Source: Microbacterium azadirachtae (lineage in GTDB: Bacteria > Actinomycetota > Actinomycetes > Actinomycetales > Microbacteriaceae). From it: a stretch of DNA of 64,000 nt. A model generated the notes under the pieces. That model did not search any database. It saw only the letters and a list, made by a program, of their open reading frames with translations, and was not told where the DNA came from. Below, piece by piece: positions 8,070 to 20,480 of the stretch (the first letter of the stretch is position 1; each line of letters begins with the position of its first letter). A program made the translations under genes and the position numbers. Where the stretch lies: positions 62,001-126,000 of the forward strand of contig NZ_JYIT01000081.1 of NCBI RefSeq assembly GCF_000956545.1, in the 5' to 3' direction.

Positions 8070-9335
8070 ATGCCCCTCGCCCGCCGACTGACCCTCGCCG
8101 ACGCCGTCGCGATCGGCCTCGGATCCATGATCGGCGCCGGCGTCTTCACCGTCTGGGGCCCGGCGCTCGGAGCCGCCGGATCCGGCGTGTTCGTCGCGCT
8201 GCTGCTGGCCGGGATCGTGGCGTTCTGCAACGCGACCTCCTCGGCGCGCCTCGCCGCCGCGCACCCCGTCTCGGGAGGCGCCTACGCCTACGGTCGTGCC
8301 GAGCTGGGGCCGTGGTGGGGCTTCATCGCCGGGTGGTGCTTCGTGATCGGCAAGCTCGCCAGCTGCGCGGCGATGGCCATGACGGTCGCCGCCTACGTCG
8401 CACCGCCCGCGTGGCAGAGGCCGGTCGCGATCGGCGTGGTCGCTCTGCTCACCGCGGTCACCTGCTTCGGCGTCACGCGCACCGCGCGCCTCACCCAGGC
8501 GCTCGTGGCGGTGACGCTGCTGGGCCTCGCCGTCGTGCTCGCCGCGGCGGGCACGGCGCTGTCGTCCTCCTCACCCGTTCCGCTCCCGGACGGCACCGCA
8601 TACGGCGTCCTGCAGGCCGCGGGCCTGCTCTTCTTCGCGTTCGCCGGCTACGCGCGCATCGCGACCATGGGCGAGGAGGTGCGGGATCCGGCGCGCACGA
8701 TCCCGCGCGCCATCGGGATCGCGCTCTCGGCCGTGCTGATCGTGTACATCGTCGTCGGTGCGGCCGTCGTGCTGACCCTGGGCGGCGCGGCGACGACCAC
8801 GACCGCACCGCTCGTCGGCGTCGTCGAGGCCGCCGGATGGTCCCCCGCAGCGCCCGCGATCCGGGTCGCCGCAGCGGCCGCAGCGACCGGCGCGCTGCTG
8901 GCCCTGCTGTCGGGGATCGGGCGCACCTCGCTCGCGATGGCGAGGGAGCGCGATCTTCCCCCGGCCCTGGCCGAGATCGACCGCCGCCACCACGTCCCGC
9001 GCCGCGCGCAGCTGGCGGCGGGGATCGTCGTCGTGGCGGTGGTCGCCGTGTCCGATCTGCGCGGCGCGATCGGCTTCTCCTCCTTCGGCGTGCTGCTGTA
9101 CTACCTGGTCGCGAACCTCAGCGCGTTCGCGCGCTCGCGCAACGCGCTCCGTGAGACGCGTCGGCGCGTGCCGTGGCTCGTCCCGGTCGCGGGCGCGATC
9201 GGCTGCGTCGTCCTCGCGGCGACGCTCCCGCCGCTCTCCGTCCTGATCGGCGCCGCCGTGGTCGCGGTCGGGGTCGCCCTCCGCGCGCTCAGGATCGCCC
9301 GGGATCGGCGCCCGCGCGATACGACGACGCCGTGA
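8070..9335 (+). CDS. APC family amino acid permease
   Basis: A 421-residue amino acid/polyamine/organocation permease with about 12 hydrophobic segments. The unwound first helix is visible as GLGSMIGAGVF (about residues 16-26) and HPVSGGAYAYGRAELGP follows in segment 2-3. EEVRDPARTIPRAI in the middle is the usual APC cytoplasmic loop. It starts 4 bp after the CocE gene and so closes the LacI-controlled gene string, perhaps moving an amino acid released by the hydrolases. The 3' end runs 47 bp into the convergent AraC gene. Confidence 0.87.
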   Translation: MPLARRLTLADAVAIGLGSMIGAGVFTVWGPALGAAGSGVFVALLLAGIVAFCNATSSARLAAAHPVSGGAYAYGRAELGPWWGFIAGWCFVIGKLASCAAMAMTVAAYVAPPAWQRPVAIGVVALLTAVTCFGVTRTARLTQALVAVTLLGLAVVLAAAGTALSSSSPVPLPDGTAYGVLQAAGLLFFAFAGYARIATMGEEVRDPARTIPRAIGIALSAVLIVYIVVGAAVVLTLGGAATTTTAPLVGVVEAAGWSPAAPAIRVAAAAAATGALLALLSGIGRTSLAMARERDLPPALAEIDRRHHVPRRAQLAAGIVVVAVVAVSDLRGAIGFSSFGVLLYYLVANLSAFARSRNALRETRRRVPWLVPVAGAIGCVVLAATLPPLSVLIGAAVVAVGVALRALRIARDRRPRDTTTP

Positions 9336-10077
9336 TGCCCAGCACCGCGCGGAAGTCGTTCGCCAGGTGGGCCTGGTCGGCGTAGCCGAGCTCAGCCGCG
9401 ACGGTGGCCAGATCCGTGTCCGGATCGGTGCGGATCCGCTCGGCGGCCTCCTGCAGCCGGCGACGGCGGATGATGGCAGCCGGCGAGAGCCCGACGTGCC
9501 GATGGGCCATCCGCTGCAGGGTGCGCACCGACACGGCCAGCCGGGCCGCCGCCTGCTCGGGGGTGCGCACGGAGGGATCCGACATGAGCAGCCGCGCCAT
9601 CGCGTTCGCGTGGCGCTGCGGCGCCGTCACCTCGCCCACGCGGTCGCGCAGCCAGGCGCACAGCACCGCGACGGCCCGCTCGCGATGCCCCTCCCCCGGC
9701 GCCATCGCGTGGGCGACCGCCTCCGGCAGACCCGGCGCGTCGAACGGCTCGACGCGGTCGAGCAGCGCGATCGTCGTCTCCGTCAGCGCCGCGACGGCGG
9801 CCGGCCGCAGCAGCGCGCCGACGGCCCACCCGCGCCCGGTCAGATCCCGGGAGCTCGCCCGCGTCGTGGCGCCGGACAGCACCGTGCCGCTCCCCTCGAC
9901 CACGACGTTGAGCGCCGGGAACGAGACGAGCTCCTGCCGGGAGGAGCGACCAGGCTCGATGTCCCACTCCGGGATCCAGCACCACTCCACGAGCTCCGCA
10001 GCATCGGCCGGCGGCGGCAGCCGATGGAACTGCGGCAGGCGCGCCGGATAGAGCACACCCCGCGTCGGCTCGACCAT
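9289..10077 (-). CDS. AraC family transcriptional regulator
   Basis: A 262-residue protein with an N-terminal cupin-like sensor part and a C-terminal AraC double helix-turn-helix (about 165-255; ARLAVSVRTLQRMAHRHVGLSPAAIIRRRRL, then LATVAAELGYADQAHLANDFRAVLG). I chose the ATG at 10077 because a TACGCT box stands exactly 6 nt upstream, a leaderless layout; a longer GTG start at 10134 has no such support. It is divergent from the VOC gene at 10188, a common pairing in which the regulator controls the dioxygenase-fold protein. DUF6597-like N-terminal folds are common in this subgroup, but that is a family inference. Confidence 0.87.
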   Translation of the reverse strand: MVEPTRGVLYPARLPQFHRLPPPADAAELVEWCWIPEWDIEPGRSSRQELVSFPALNVVVEGSGTVLSGATTRASSRDLTGRGWAVGALLRPAAVAALTETTIALLDRVEPFDAPGLPEAVAHAMAPGEGHRERAVAVLCAWLRDRVGEVTAPQRHANAMARLLMSDPSVRTPEQAAARLAVSVRTLQRMAHRHVGLSPAAIIRRRRLQEAAERIRTDPDTDLATVAAELGYADQAHLANDFRAVLGITASSYRAGADPGRS

Positions 10078-10083
10078 GCCTCG

Positions 10084-10089
10084 AGCGTA
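10084..10089 (-). promoter_or_regulatory. Leaderless -10 box (TACGCT) of the AraC gene
   Basis: TACGCT on the minus strand ends 6 nt before the ATG at 10077, so transcription would begin at or next to the A of the start codon. It decides the start of this gene. Confidence 0.6.
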
Positions 10090-10175
10090 GGAGACGGCGC
10101 CGACATCCGGGCAGCCGCCGGAACGACCGCGCACATGTGGCGCGAATCTCCAAGCGCCGCCGCGCGAGCGCGACC

Positions 10176-10181
10176 TAGCCT
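10176..10181 (+). promoter_or_regulatory. Leaderless -10 box (TAGCCT) of the VOC gene
   Basis: TAGCCT is followed by 6 nt and the ATG at 10188. No Shine-Dalgarno sequence is present in this spacer. Confidence 0.6.
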
Positions 10182-10187
10182 CGAGAC

Positions 10188-10712
10188 ATGAACGAAGAAA
10201 CCCCCACGACAGGCACCACCGGCGTCACCGGCCGGTACACCACGAACGGCCGCCCCAACTCGGCCACCTCCCTCACCCCGTTCCTCGCGATCCCCGACTC
10301 CCGCCGTGCGATCGAGTTCTACCGCGACGTCTTCGGCGCCCGCGTGGTCGACATCACGGAGTTCGGCGGGGTCGTCGCGCACGCCGACCTCGACTTCGGT
10401 CTGGGCGTGCTGCAGCTCGGCGACCCCAACCCGGAGTACGGGCTGATCGCCGCGCCGGGCGGCGACGCGGACTGCTATTCGATGGGTCTCTACGTCCCCG
10501 ATGTCGACGCCGTCGTCGAGCACGCGGTCGCCGCCGGGGCGACCGTGCGCGAGGCCCCGTCCACCTTCGTGTCCGGCGACCGCTACGCGAGCATCCGGGA
10601 TCCGTTCGGCGTGCGCTGGTCGATCATGACGCGCGTCGAGGACCTCTCGGAGTCCGAGAGCGCGGCGCGCGTCGCGGAGTGGGCGGCGTCCTTCGGCGGC
10701 TCGGAGAGCTGA
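10188..10712 (+). CDS. VOC family protein (PhnB/glyoxalase-like)
   Basis: A 174-residue single-chain vicinal-oxygen-chelate protein. TPFLAIPDSRRAIEFYRDVFGARVV opens the first beta-alpha-beta-beta-beta module (about 37-60), and SMGLYVPDVDAVVEHAVAAGATV with SGDRYASIRDPFGVRWSI forms the second; DPFGxxW is the usual closing signature of the PhnB/YdcE-type members. Some are antibiotic-binding or metal-dependent enzymes; no specific substrate can be read here. The first 30 residues are Thr/Gly-rich and probably disordered. It is divergent from the AraC gene, likely its regulator. Confidence 0.87.
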   Translation: MNEETPTTGTTGVTGRYTTNGRPNSATSLTPFLAIPDSRRAIEFYRDVFGARVVDITEFGGVVAHADLDFGLGVLQLGDPNPEYGLIAAPGGDADCYSMGLYVPDVDAVVEHAVAAGATVREAPSTFVSGDRYASIRDPFGVRWSIMTRVEDLSESESAARVAEWAASFGGSES

Positions 10713-10714
10713 GC

Positions 10715-11713
10715 TCAGCGCGTCGGCGCGCCGAGCGGTTCGGCGGTCACGGAGGTTCGGCGATCCGTCGCGGCCGCCGAACCCTCGGCCAGCGCGTCCT
10801 CCGACAGAGACTCCTCGGCTGCCGCGGAGACCGCGGGCAGCAGCGCCTCGGCGGTGCGGCGGTAGCCGAGGGCGCTCGGGTGGAACCGGTCGAGGCTGAA
10901 CATCTCCTCCGGCTCGTCGAAGAACATCGTCCCGACCGCCCGGCGCAGATCCACCGCCGTCGCGCCGTGCTCGATCGCCGCCTGCGCCTGCGCCGCAGCC
11001 AGCCGCCGCGACATCCGCGAGGCGATCGCGCGCAGCGGCTGCGGCACGGGCCGCAGCGCCCCGAGGTCGGGACACGTGCCGACCACGACACCGGCGCCGA
11101 GCGCATGCAGCCACCCGATCGCGTCCTCCAGGTGCTGCACCGAGAGGGACACCGGGATCCGGTGCGTCACGTCGTTGCCGCCGACCACGATCACCGCGAC
11201 GTGGGGCAGATAGTCCGTCTCGAGGGAGGCCAGCTGAGTGTCCAGATCCGTGGACTCGGATCCGACGATCGCCACGGTCCGCAGGCGCACCGGGCGGTGC
11301 AGACGGCGGGCGAGCCCCTTCGCGAGCCGTCCGCCCAGGGTGTCCTTGCGCCGCTGGGCGCCCAGACCCGCCGCCAGCGAGTCGCCGAGGAGCAGCAGCT
11401 CCACGGGGTCGCCGTCCAGGCGCGGCCGCCACACCCGATCCGCGGGGACCGCGTCCTCGCCGAGCGGCTTCCCGATCCGGCGGCGGGCGATGCGCGCCTG
11501 ACGTCCGAGGGCGAGACGCACCGCCAGCGCGGTGCCCGCAATCGCGATCCCGGTGGCGCCCAGCACGCCGGCCCACGGGACACCCGGCCACTCGCCGGCG
11601 TCCCGCGGACCCCGGTCGCCGGGACGGCCCGGCGGCCGACGGACGGCAGCAGGAAGGCTCGAGGATCGGGTCTGACCGCGGTCGGCAGCGTCCATACGCC
11701 GATCAGACCGCAT
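10715..11713 (-). CDS. SGNH/GDSL hydrolase with N-terminal membrane anchor
   Basis: About 332 residues from the start used here. A hydrophobic stretch (WAGVLGATGIAIAGTALAV) near residue 40-58 suggests a membrane anchor, then the SGNH blocks follow: LLLGDSLAAGLG (block I, Ser nucleophile), GSEST (block II region), VVGGNDV (block III Asn) and LDRFHPSALGY (block V Asp-His). Such proteins are esterases acting on lipids, acetylated sugars or cell-wall esters. Starts at 11719, 11713 and 11695 are all possible and none has a good ribosome binding site; the longer open frame overlaps hisS and is unlikely. It follows hisS by about 50 bp and may share its transcript. Confidence 0.82.
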   Translation of the reverse strand: MRSDRRMDAADRGQTRSSSLPAAVRRPPGRPGDRGPRDAGEWPGVPWAGVLGATGIAIAGTALAVRLALGRQARIARRRIGKPLGEDAVPADRVWRPRLDGDPVELLLLGDSLAAGLGAQRRKDTLGGRLAKGLARRLHRPVRLRTVAIVGSESTDLDTQLASLETDYLPHVAVIVVGGNDVTHRIPVSLSVQHLEDAIGWLHALGAGVVVGTCPDLGALRPVPQPLRAIASRMSRRLAAAQAQAAIEHGATAVDLRRAVGTMFFDEPEEMFSLDRFHPSALGYRRTAEALLPAVSAAAEESLSEDALAEGSAAATDRRTSVTAEPLGAPTR

Positions 11714-11765
11714 CGACATGAACGGCGCGTGTCCGGCAGCGGACCGACCGGCGACGTGCGTGTCG

Positions 11766-13076
11766 TCAGGCGAGCGGCTTGACCTCGAGGGCGTCCGACG
11801 CGTCGCCCGCGCGCACGGCCGCGAAAGCCGTGTAGCCGTCGGCCGCGGCACGCTCCAGCAGCGCCTTCAGGTTCTTGGTGCGGCGTTCCAGTCGCACGCG
11901 CGCCCCGTCGGCGATGAGCGCGGCCTTGTGCGCCACGAGCTCGGCGACGGGAACGTCGGCATCGTGCACGAGCACGACGGCCTGCCCGGCCGCGTCGTCG
12001 GCCGACTCGAGCAGATCCACGATCCGCTCGAAGCCGATCGAGAACCCGACCGCCGGCACCTGCTGCCCGAGGAAGCGCCCGATCATGCCGTCGTAGCGCC
12101 CGCCCCCGCCCAGCGAGTAGGCGACCGAGGGGTGCGCGAGCTCCATGATCGTGCCCGTGTAGTAGCCCATGCCGCGCACGAGGAACGGGTCGAACTGCAG
12201 CGGGATCGGGTCGATGACATGCTCGGTCTCTGCGCCTGTCGACGGGCGGGCCGCGGCGACCGCCTCGCCGAGGCCGACGAGGTGGGCGACGAGCTCGTCG
12301 GGCGCGTTCTCGGGCAGCGCCTTCCGGATCTGCTTCTCGCCGTACGGGTTGTACTCGAGGGTCTGCGGGCGGTGGAGGAAGGCCGCGAACGCGTCGACGG
12401 CGGAGGCCGTGGCGCCGCGCTCGCGGAGCTCTGCGACGATGCCGTCGGACCCGATCTTGTCGAGCTTGTCGATCGTGATGAGCACGCCGGGGCGCTCGCC
12501 CTCCGCGAATCCGAAGGAGTCGAGCATCCAGTCCAGCGCACGGCGGTCGTTCACGCGCACCATGCCGCCGGTGAGGCCGAGCGCATCGATCGTGTCGAGC
12601 GAGGCGACGATCAGCTCGGCCTCGGCGCGCGCCGAGTCGTCGCCGATGATGTCGATGTCGCACTGCACGAACTGGCGGTAGCGGCCCTTCTGCGGCCGCT
12701 CGGCGCGCCAGACCGGGCCGATCTGGATGGAGCGGAACACCCCGGGGAGCTGACCGCGGTTCGTCGCGTAGAACCGGGCCAGCGGCACGGTCAGGTCGTA
12801 GCGGAGCCCGAGGTCGCTGAGGGCGGCGGGATCCTCGGCGGCGGCGCTGATCGCCTCGGCGTCGAGTCCGCGGCGCAGGATGTTGAACGACAGCTTCTCG
12901 TTGTCGCCGCCGATCCCGGCGTGCAGCCGGTCGTACTCCTCCACCACGGGCGTCTCGATCTCGTCGAACCCGTGCGCGCGGTAGCGCTCGCGGATGACGG
13001 AGAGCACGCGCTCACGACGCGCCTTGTCGGCGGGGAGGAAGTCGCGCATCCCGCGCGGAGGATTGACCGTTGCCAC
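11766..13076 (-). CDS. hisS: Histidyl-tRNA synthetase
   Basis: A 436-residue class II aminoacyl-tRNA synthetase that charges tRNA-His. The N-terminus PPRGMRDFLP is the diagnostic start of HisRS; motif 2 (VWRAERPQKGRYRQFVQCDID, about 115-135), the histidine-binding region with GRYDGMIG and motif 3 (VGFSIGFERI) are present, followed by the anticodon-binding domain (about 340-436). The GTG at 13076 is used: AACAAT, a degenerate -10 box, stands 6 nt upstream, so the message may be leaderless. Length is normal for the family. Confidence 0.97.
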   Translation of the reverse strand: MATVNPPRGMRDFLPADKARRERVLSVIRERYRAHGFDEIETPVVEEYDRLHAGIGGDNEKLSFNILRRGLDAEAISAAAEDPAALSDLGLRYDLTVPLARFYATNRGQLPGVFRSIQIGPVWRAERPQKGRYRQFVQCDIDIIGDDSARAEAELIVASLDTIDALGLTGGMVRVNDRRALDWMLDSFGFAEGERPGVLITIDKLDKIGSDGIVAELRERGATASAVDAFAAFLHRPQTLEYNPYGEKQIRKALPENAPDELVAHLVGLGEAVAAARPSTGAETEHVIDPIPLQFDPFLVRGMGYYTGTIMELAHPSVAYSLGGGGRYDGMIGRFLGQQVPAVGFSIGFERIVDLLESADDAAGQAVVLVHDADVPVAELVAHKAALIADGARVRLERRTKNLKALLERAAADGYTAFAAVRAGDASDALEVKPLA

Positions 13077-13167
13077 GTGACCATTGTTCCAGGTCCGTCA
13101 CGCCCGCCTGTGCGGCGTTCGAGGAGCGGTGTCCGCTCCGATCCGCAGCGAACATCGCGCCTCGACG

Positions 13168-13902
13168 TCAGTTCCCCGCCTCGGCAGCGCGCACCTCGTC
13201 CTCCAGGATCCGCACCCGCTCACGCAGCGCGCGCTCGGCGTCCCAGCCGTGCGCGCGGGCCGTCGCGACCAGCTCGAGCAGGCGCTCGCCCAGCGCGGAC
13301 TCGTCGACCGGCGCGTCATCGAGCGCGGGCGCCGGCGTCGGTCCGACGATCGCGGGCGGCGGCTCCTCCTCCGACGCGGAGGCGTCCGCGGCCGGGGATC
13401 CGCTGATCCCGGCACCGACCTTGGCGGCCCGGCCCAGGATCTTCTGCGCGCGGGCGAGCGCGGGCATCCCCGGCGGGATCCCGTCCAGCACGCTGCGGCG
13501 CTCGCGCTTCTCCGCCGCCTTCGCGGCGTTCCAGTGCACGAGCACCTCCTCGGGCGTGCGGGCGACCGCATCGCCGAAGACGTGCGGGTGGCGCCGGGTC
13601 ATCTTCTCGGTGAGCGTGCGGGCGACGTCGTCGATGTCGAACGGGTCGTCCGGATCCTGCGCCGCGATGGCCGCGTGGAAGAGCACCTGCCAGAGCAGGT
13701 CTCCGAGCTCTTCGCGCAGCTCCGCACGGTCCTCGCGCTCCACGGCGTCGATGAGCTCGGCCGACTCCTCCACCAGGTACGGCACGAGCTCCCGGTGCGT
13801 CATGGCCTGCGACCACACGCACTTCTCACGCACCTGCCGCATGACCTCGGCGGCCGCGCGGAGCGGATCCGGCCGCGACGGAGGCTCGGGTTCAGCGCTC
13901 AC
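13168..13902 (-). CDS. mazG: MazG nucleoside triphosphate pyrophosphohydrolase
   Basis: A 244-residue MazG protein that hydrolyses NTPs/dNTPs to monophosphates and pyrophosphate, a housecleaning activity. The EEsaEL...EREDRAELREELGDLLWQVLF block (about 44-75) holds the metal-binding acidic residues of the all-alpha NTP pyrophosphatase fold. A low-complexity Pro/Ala/Glu linker (about 165-205) sits in the second half. The GTG at 13902 has AGGAG 8 nt upstream and overlaps the nhaA stop by 11 bp, so the two are cotranscribed with nhaA first. Confidence 0.95.
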   Translation of the reverse strand: MSAEPEPPSRPDPLRAAAEVMRQVREKCVWSQAMTHRELVPYLVEESAELIDAVEREDRAELREELGDLLWQVLFHAAIAAQDPDDPFDIDDVARTLTEKMTRRHPHVFGDAVARTPEEVLVHWNAAKAAEKRERRSVLDGIPPGMPALARAQKILGRAAKVGAGISGSPAADASASEEEPPPAIVGPTPAPALDDAPVDESALGERLLELVATARAHGWDAERALRERVRILEDEVRAAEAGN

Positions 13903-15115
13903 TCCAGGGCTCCTCTTCCTCGTCGTCCTCGTCCGGCTCGGTCTCTCCCTCGGCATCGCCGGCGGCGCGGTGCGCCCTGGCGCGCCAGGAGACCAGGATC
14001 GCGGCGACCACGAGCGCGATGACGGATCCGAGCAGCACCGCGAGGATGGCCTCGTCGCGCACGTCGGGGTGGGCGGCGAACGCGAGGTTCGCCAGCAGCA
14101 GCGACACCGTGAAGCCGATGCCGCCGAGCGCGCCTGCCGCGAGCAGGTCCGGGAAGCGGATCGCGGGCGGCGTCCCGGCCGGGCGGATCCGCTGCGCGAC
14201 CAGGCCGAACAGCGAGATGCCGAGCAGCTTGCCCACGGGCAGGGACACCAGGATCGCGAAGAACGCCGGGGAGAGCGCCGAGACCGGCACCTGCGGGATC
14301 ACCACGAAGGCGGCGACGAACGCGAACAGCGGCAGCACCAGCCCGTTGACCCAGGGCTCGAGCACGTGGCGCGTGCGATCGGCGGCCCGCGGCGCCATCA
14401 CGAGCCCCAGCATCACGCCGGCGATCGTCGCGTGCACGCCGGAGGCGGCGAACAGCCCCCAGGCCACGACCCCGACGATCACCATGAGCACGATCAGCAC
14501 CGGGCGCGACCAGCCGTCGCGCCGCACCAGACGGCTCAGCACCGCGAACACGACCACGGCCACCAGGCCGAGGGCGAGCAGCACCAGATCCAGCCCGTGC
14601 GCGAACAGCACCGCGATGAACACGATCCCCACGATGTCGTCGAGGATGGCGAGCGCGAGCAGGAACGCCCGCACGGCCGACGGCAGCCCCCGCCCGAAGA
14701 CCGCCAGCACGCCCAGGGCGAAGGCGATGTCGGTGGCGGTCGGGATCGGCCAGCCCGTCGCACTCGGACCGCTCCCCGCGATGAGCAGGTAGAGCGCGAT
14801 CGGGACGAGGATCCCGCCGGCCGCGGCGATCGCGGGCTGGATCGCGGCGCGGACGCTGTTCAGCTCGCCGCGCGTGAGCTCGTACTGCAGTTCGAGCGCG
14901 ACGACGAAGAAGAAGATCGCGAGCACGCCGTCGGAGACCCAGTGCGCGATCGAGAGATCCAGGCCCGTGCCGGGCACGGCCAGGTGCGCGTCGAGGATCC
15001 CGGCGACGGCGTCGTGCGCAGGCAGGTTGGCCAGCAGCAGACCGAGCCCTGCGGCCGCGAGCAGCAGGATCGCGGGGAACTGGGCGGATCTCAGAAGGCG
15101 GCTCGGACGACTCAT
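13892..15115 (-). CDS. nhaA: Na+/H+ antiporter NhaA
   Basis: A 407-residue sodium/proton antiporter of the plasma membrane for pH and Na+ homeostasis. Eleven to twelve hydrophobic segments are seen, with LAILDDIVGIVFIAV (about 145-160) carrying the paired aspartates that correspond to Asp163/Asp164 of E. coli NhaA, and ATDIAFALGVLAVFG before it. The tail is acidic (EGETEPDEDDEEEEP), a likely cytosolic extension. GGAGG stands just before the ATG at 15115. The gene leads an operon with mazG. Confidence 0.95.
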   Translation of the reverse strand: MSRPSRLLRSAQFPAILLLAAAGLGLLLANLPAHDAVAGILDAHLAVPGTGLDLSIAHWVSDGVLAIFFFVVALELQYELTRGELNSVRAAIQPAIAAAGGILVPIALYLLIAGSGPSATGWPIPTATDIAFALGVLAVFGRGLPSAVRAFLLALAILDDIVGIVFIAVLFAHGLDLVLLALGLVAVVVFAVLSRLVRRDGWSRPVLIVLMVIVGVVAWGLFAASGVHATIAGVMLGLVMAPRAADRTRHVLEPWVNGLVLPLFAFVAAFVVIPQVPVSALSPAFFAILVSLPVGKLLGISLFGLVAQRIRPAGTPPAIRFPDLLAAGALGGIGFTVSLLLANLAFAAHPDVRDEAILAVLLGSVIALVVAAILVSWRARAHRAAGDAEGETEPDEDDEEEEPWSER

Positions 15116-15225
15116 CCCCTCCACCGTATCGCGCGGTCGCACGCGGCCACGAGGGCGGGCGGGCACGAATGGCATACCGTGGCGCGCACGCCGTCACGCT
15201 GGTCATCGGGCGCGCGGCGTCGGTT

Positions 15226-15231
15226 TACGCT
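15226..15231 (+). promoter_or_regulatory. Leaderless -10 box (TACGCT) of ppc
   Basis: TACGCT followed by 6 nt and GTG at 15238. It argues against the longer frame that begins at 15169. Confidence 0.55.
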
Positions 15232-15237
15232 CGAACC

Positions 15238-17967
<2,730 letters not shown>

Positions 17968-17983
17968 TCAGAAGCCTTTTTTT

Positions 17984-18028
17984 GCGGATTCCTCATTCCC
18001 GTCATGACCACGGGGGTGAGGAATCCGC
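17984..18028. repeat. Long inverted repeat between ppc and gdhA
   Basis: Outer arms GCGGATTCCTCA (17984-17995) and TGAGGAATCCGC (18017-18028) match over 12 bp without error; inside, CCCGT and ACGGG extend the stem after two T-G wobbles, leaving a 7-nt loop. It begins directly after the T-tract of the ppc terminator and has no T-tract of its own on the plus strand, though read on the minus strand seven A residues follow it. It may be an operator for gdhA or a transcript-end element. Confidence 0.7.
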
Positions 18029-18036
18029 TGTATTAG

Positions 18037-19506
<1,470 letters not shown>

Positions 19507-19525
19507 GGCGCTCCGCACGCCGGGC

Positions 19526-20380
19526 TCAGGCGCCGGTCCTCCCGTCGAGGGCCGGCGCCTCGGTGTGCGCGGGGCCGGTGGCCGCCCACGAGCCGAGCGT
19601 GCGCAGCGCGTCCCCGGTGCGCTCGTCGGCGGCCGTGTACGTGACCAGCATCTGTGCGGGCTCGTCGGGCAGCGTGAGCGTCTCGTAGTCGAGCGAGAGC
19701 CGACCCACCTCCGGGTGGTGGACGAGCTTGTGCCCGTGCGTCTTCACGACGACCTCCTGCCGCGCCCAGATCCGGACGAAGTCGGCGCTGGAGATCGTGA
19801 GCTCGCCGATGAGCGCGGTGATCGCCCGATCGCCGGGCAGCAGCGCCACCATCCGGCGCAGGTGCGCCGCCGTCTCCCTGGCGACCTTCTCCCATTCCGG
19901 GTAGTAGTCGGCCGAGGTCGGATCCAGGAAGACGTGACGGGCCATGTTGCGCGGACCCGCGGGCAGGGCGATCAACGCCTCGCCGAGCAGGTTCGTCGCG
20001 AGCACGTCCATCCCCGCCCCGAGCACGAAGGCGGGGACCTGCGGCATCGCTTCCAGCAGGGCGATCAGCCCCGAACGCGGGGCGGCCGGGTCCGGCGCGG
20101 CGGTCGCCGGCGCCGGGCGGGCGAGCAGCCGCAGATGACCGCGCTCGACGTCGTCCAGGGCGAGCACGCGCGCGATCGCATCGAGCACCTGGTCGGATGC
20201 GGCGCGCGCCCTGCCCTGCTCCAGGCGCACGTAGTAGTCGGGACTGATCCCGGCCAGCAGGGCGACCTCCTCGCGGCGCAGCCCCGGCACACGGCGCTGG
20301 CCGCCGGCCGGCAGGCCCCGCTCCTCGGGCGCGATGCGCTCCCGCTTGGCGCGGAGGAAGTCGCCGATCTCGGATGTCAT
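19526..20380 (-). CDS. XRE family regulator with MmyB-like ligand-binding domain
   Basis: A 284-residue regulator: a Cro/C1 helix-turn-helix at about 8-70 (LRREEVALLAGISPDYYVRLEQGRA is the recognition region) and a C-terminal MmyB-like domain (about 90-270, with the typical NxLGEAL and DYYPEWEKVARETAAHLR). MmyB-type regulators, common in actinobacteria, are often divergent from a short-chain dehydrogenase they control, and the gene at 20481 is exactly that. ATG 20380 is taken over 20401 because GATACT lies 6 nt and GGGAG immediately upstream. The effector may be a fatty acid or similar small molecule by family analogy only. Confidence 0.9.
   Translation of the reverse strand: MTSEIGDFLRAKRERIAPEERGLPAGGQRRVPGLRREEVALLAGISPDYYVRLEQGRARAASDQVLDAIARVLALDDVERGHLRLLARPAPATAAPDPAAPRSGLIALLEAMPQVPAFVLGAGMDVLATNLLGEALIALPAGPRNMARHVFLDPTSADYYPEWEKVARETAAHLRRMVALLPGDRAITALIGELTISSADFVRIWARQEVVVKTHGHKLVHHPEVGRLSLDYETLTLPDEPAQMLVTYTAADERTGDALRTLGSWAATGPAHTEAPALDGRTGA
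19528..19560. terminator. Hairpin at the convergent end of gdhA and the XRE gene
   Basis: AGGCGCCGG (19528-19536) and CCGGCGCCT (19552-19560) form a perfect 9-bp stem just after the gdhA stop, inside the last codons of the convergent regulator gene. No T-tract follows. It probably ends gdhA transcripts. Confidence 0.5.
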
Positions 20381-20415
20381 GCTCCCAGTATCACCGGGCA
20401 CCGTCGCACGAGGGT

Positions 20416-20429
20416 GGTCCTGCCGGACC
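20416..20429. promoter_or_regulatory. Small palindrome in the XRE/SDR divergent gap
   Basis: GGTCC and GGACC flank TGCC in the 100-bp region between the divergent regulator and dehydrogenase. This could be the regulator's operator; the arms are only 5 bp, so confidence is low. Confidence 0.3.
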
Positions 20430-20480
20430 CAGGTTCACCGGGGCGTTCCGCGAGCCCGAGGGCGCCGGGAGGCTGGCCCC

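Noticed and set aside
11719..11851. N-terminal extension of the SGNH hydrolase
   Set aside because: It overlaps the end of hisS and has only low-complexity basic sequence, so I start the gene at 11713 with uncertainty.
15169..15237. A 23-codon upstream extension of ppc
   Set aside because: A TACGCT box lies inside it exactly 6 nt before GTG 15238, and the extension has no similarity to PEP carboxylases.
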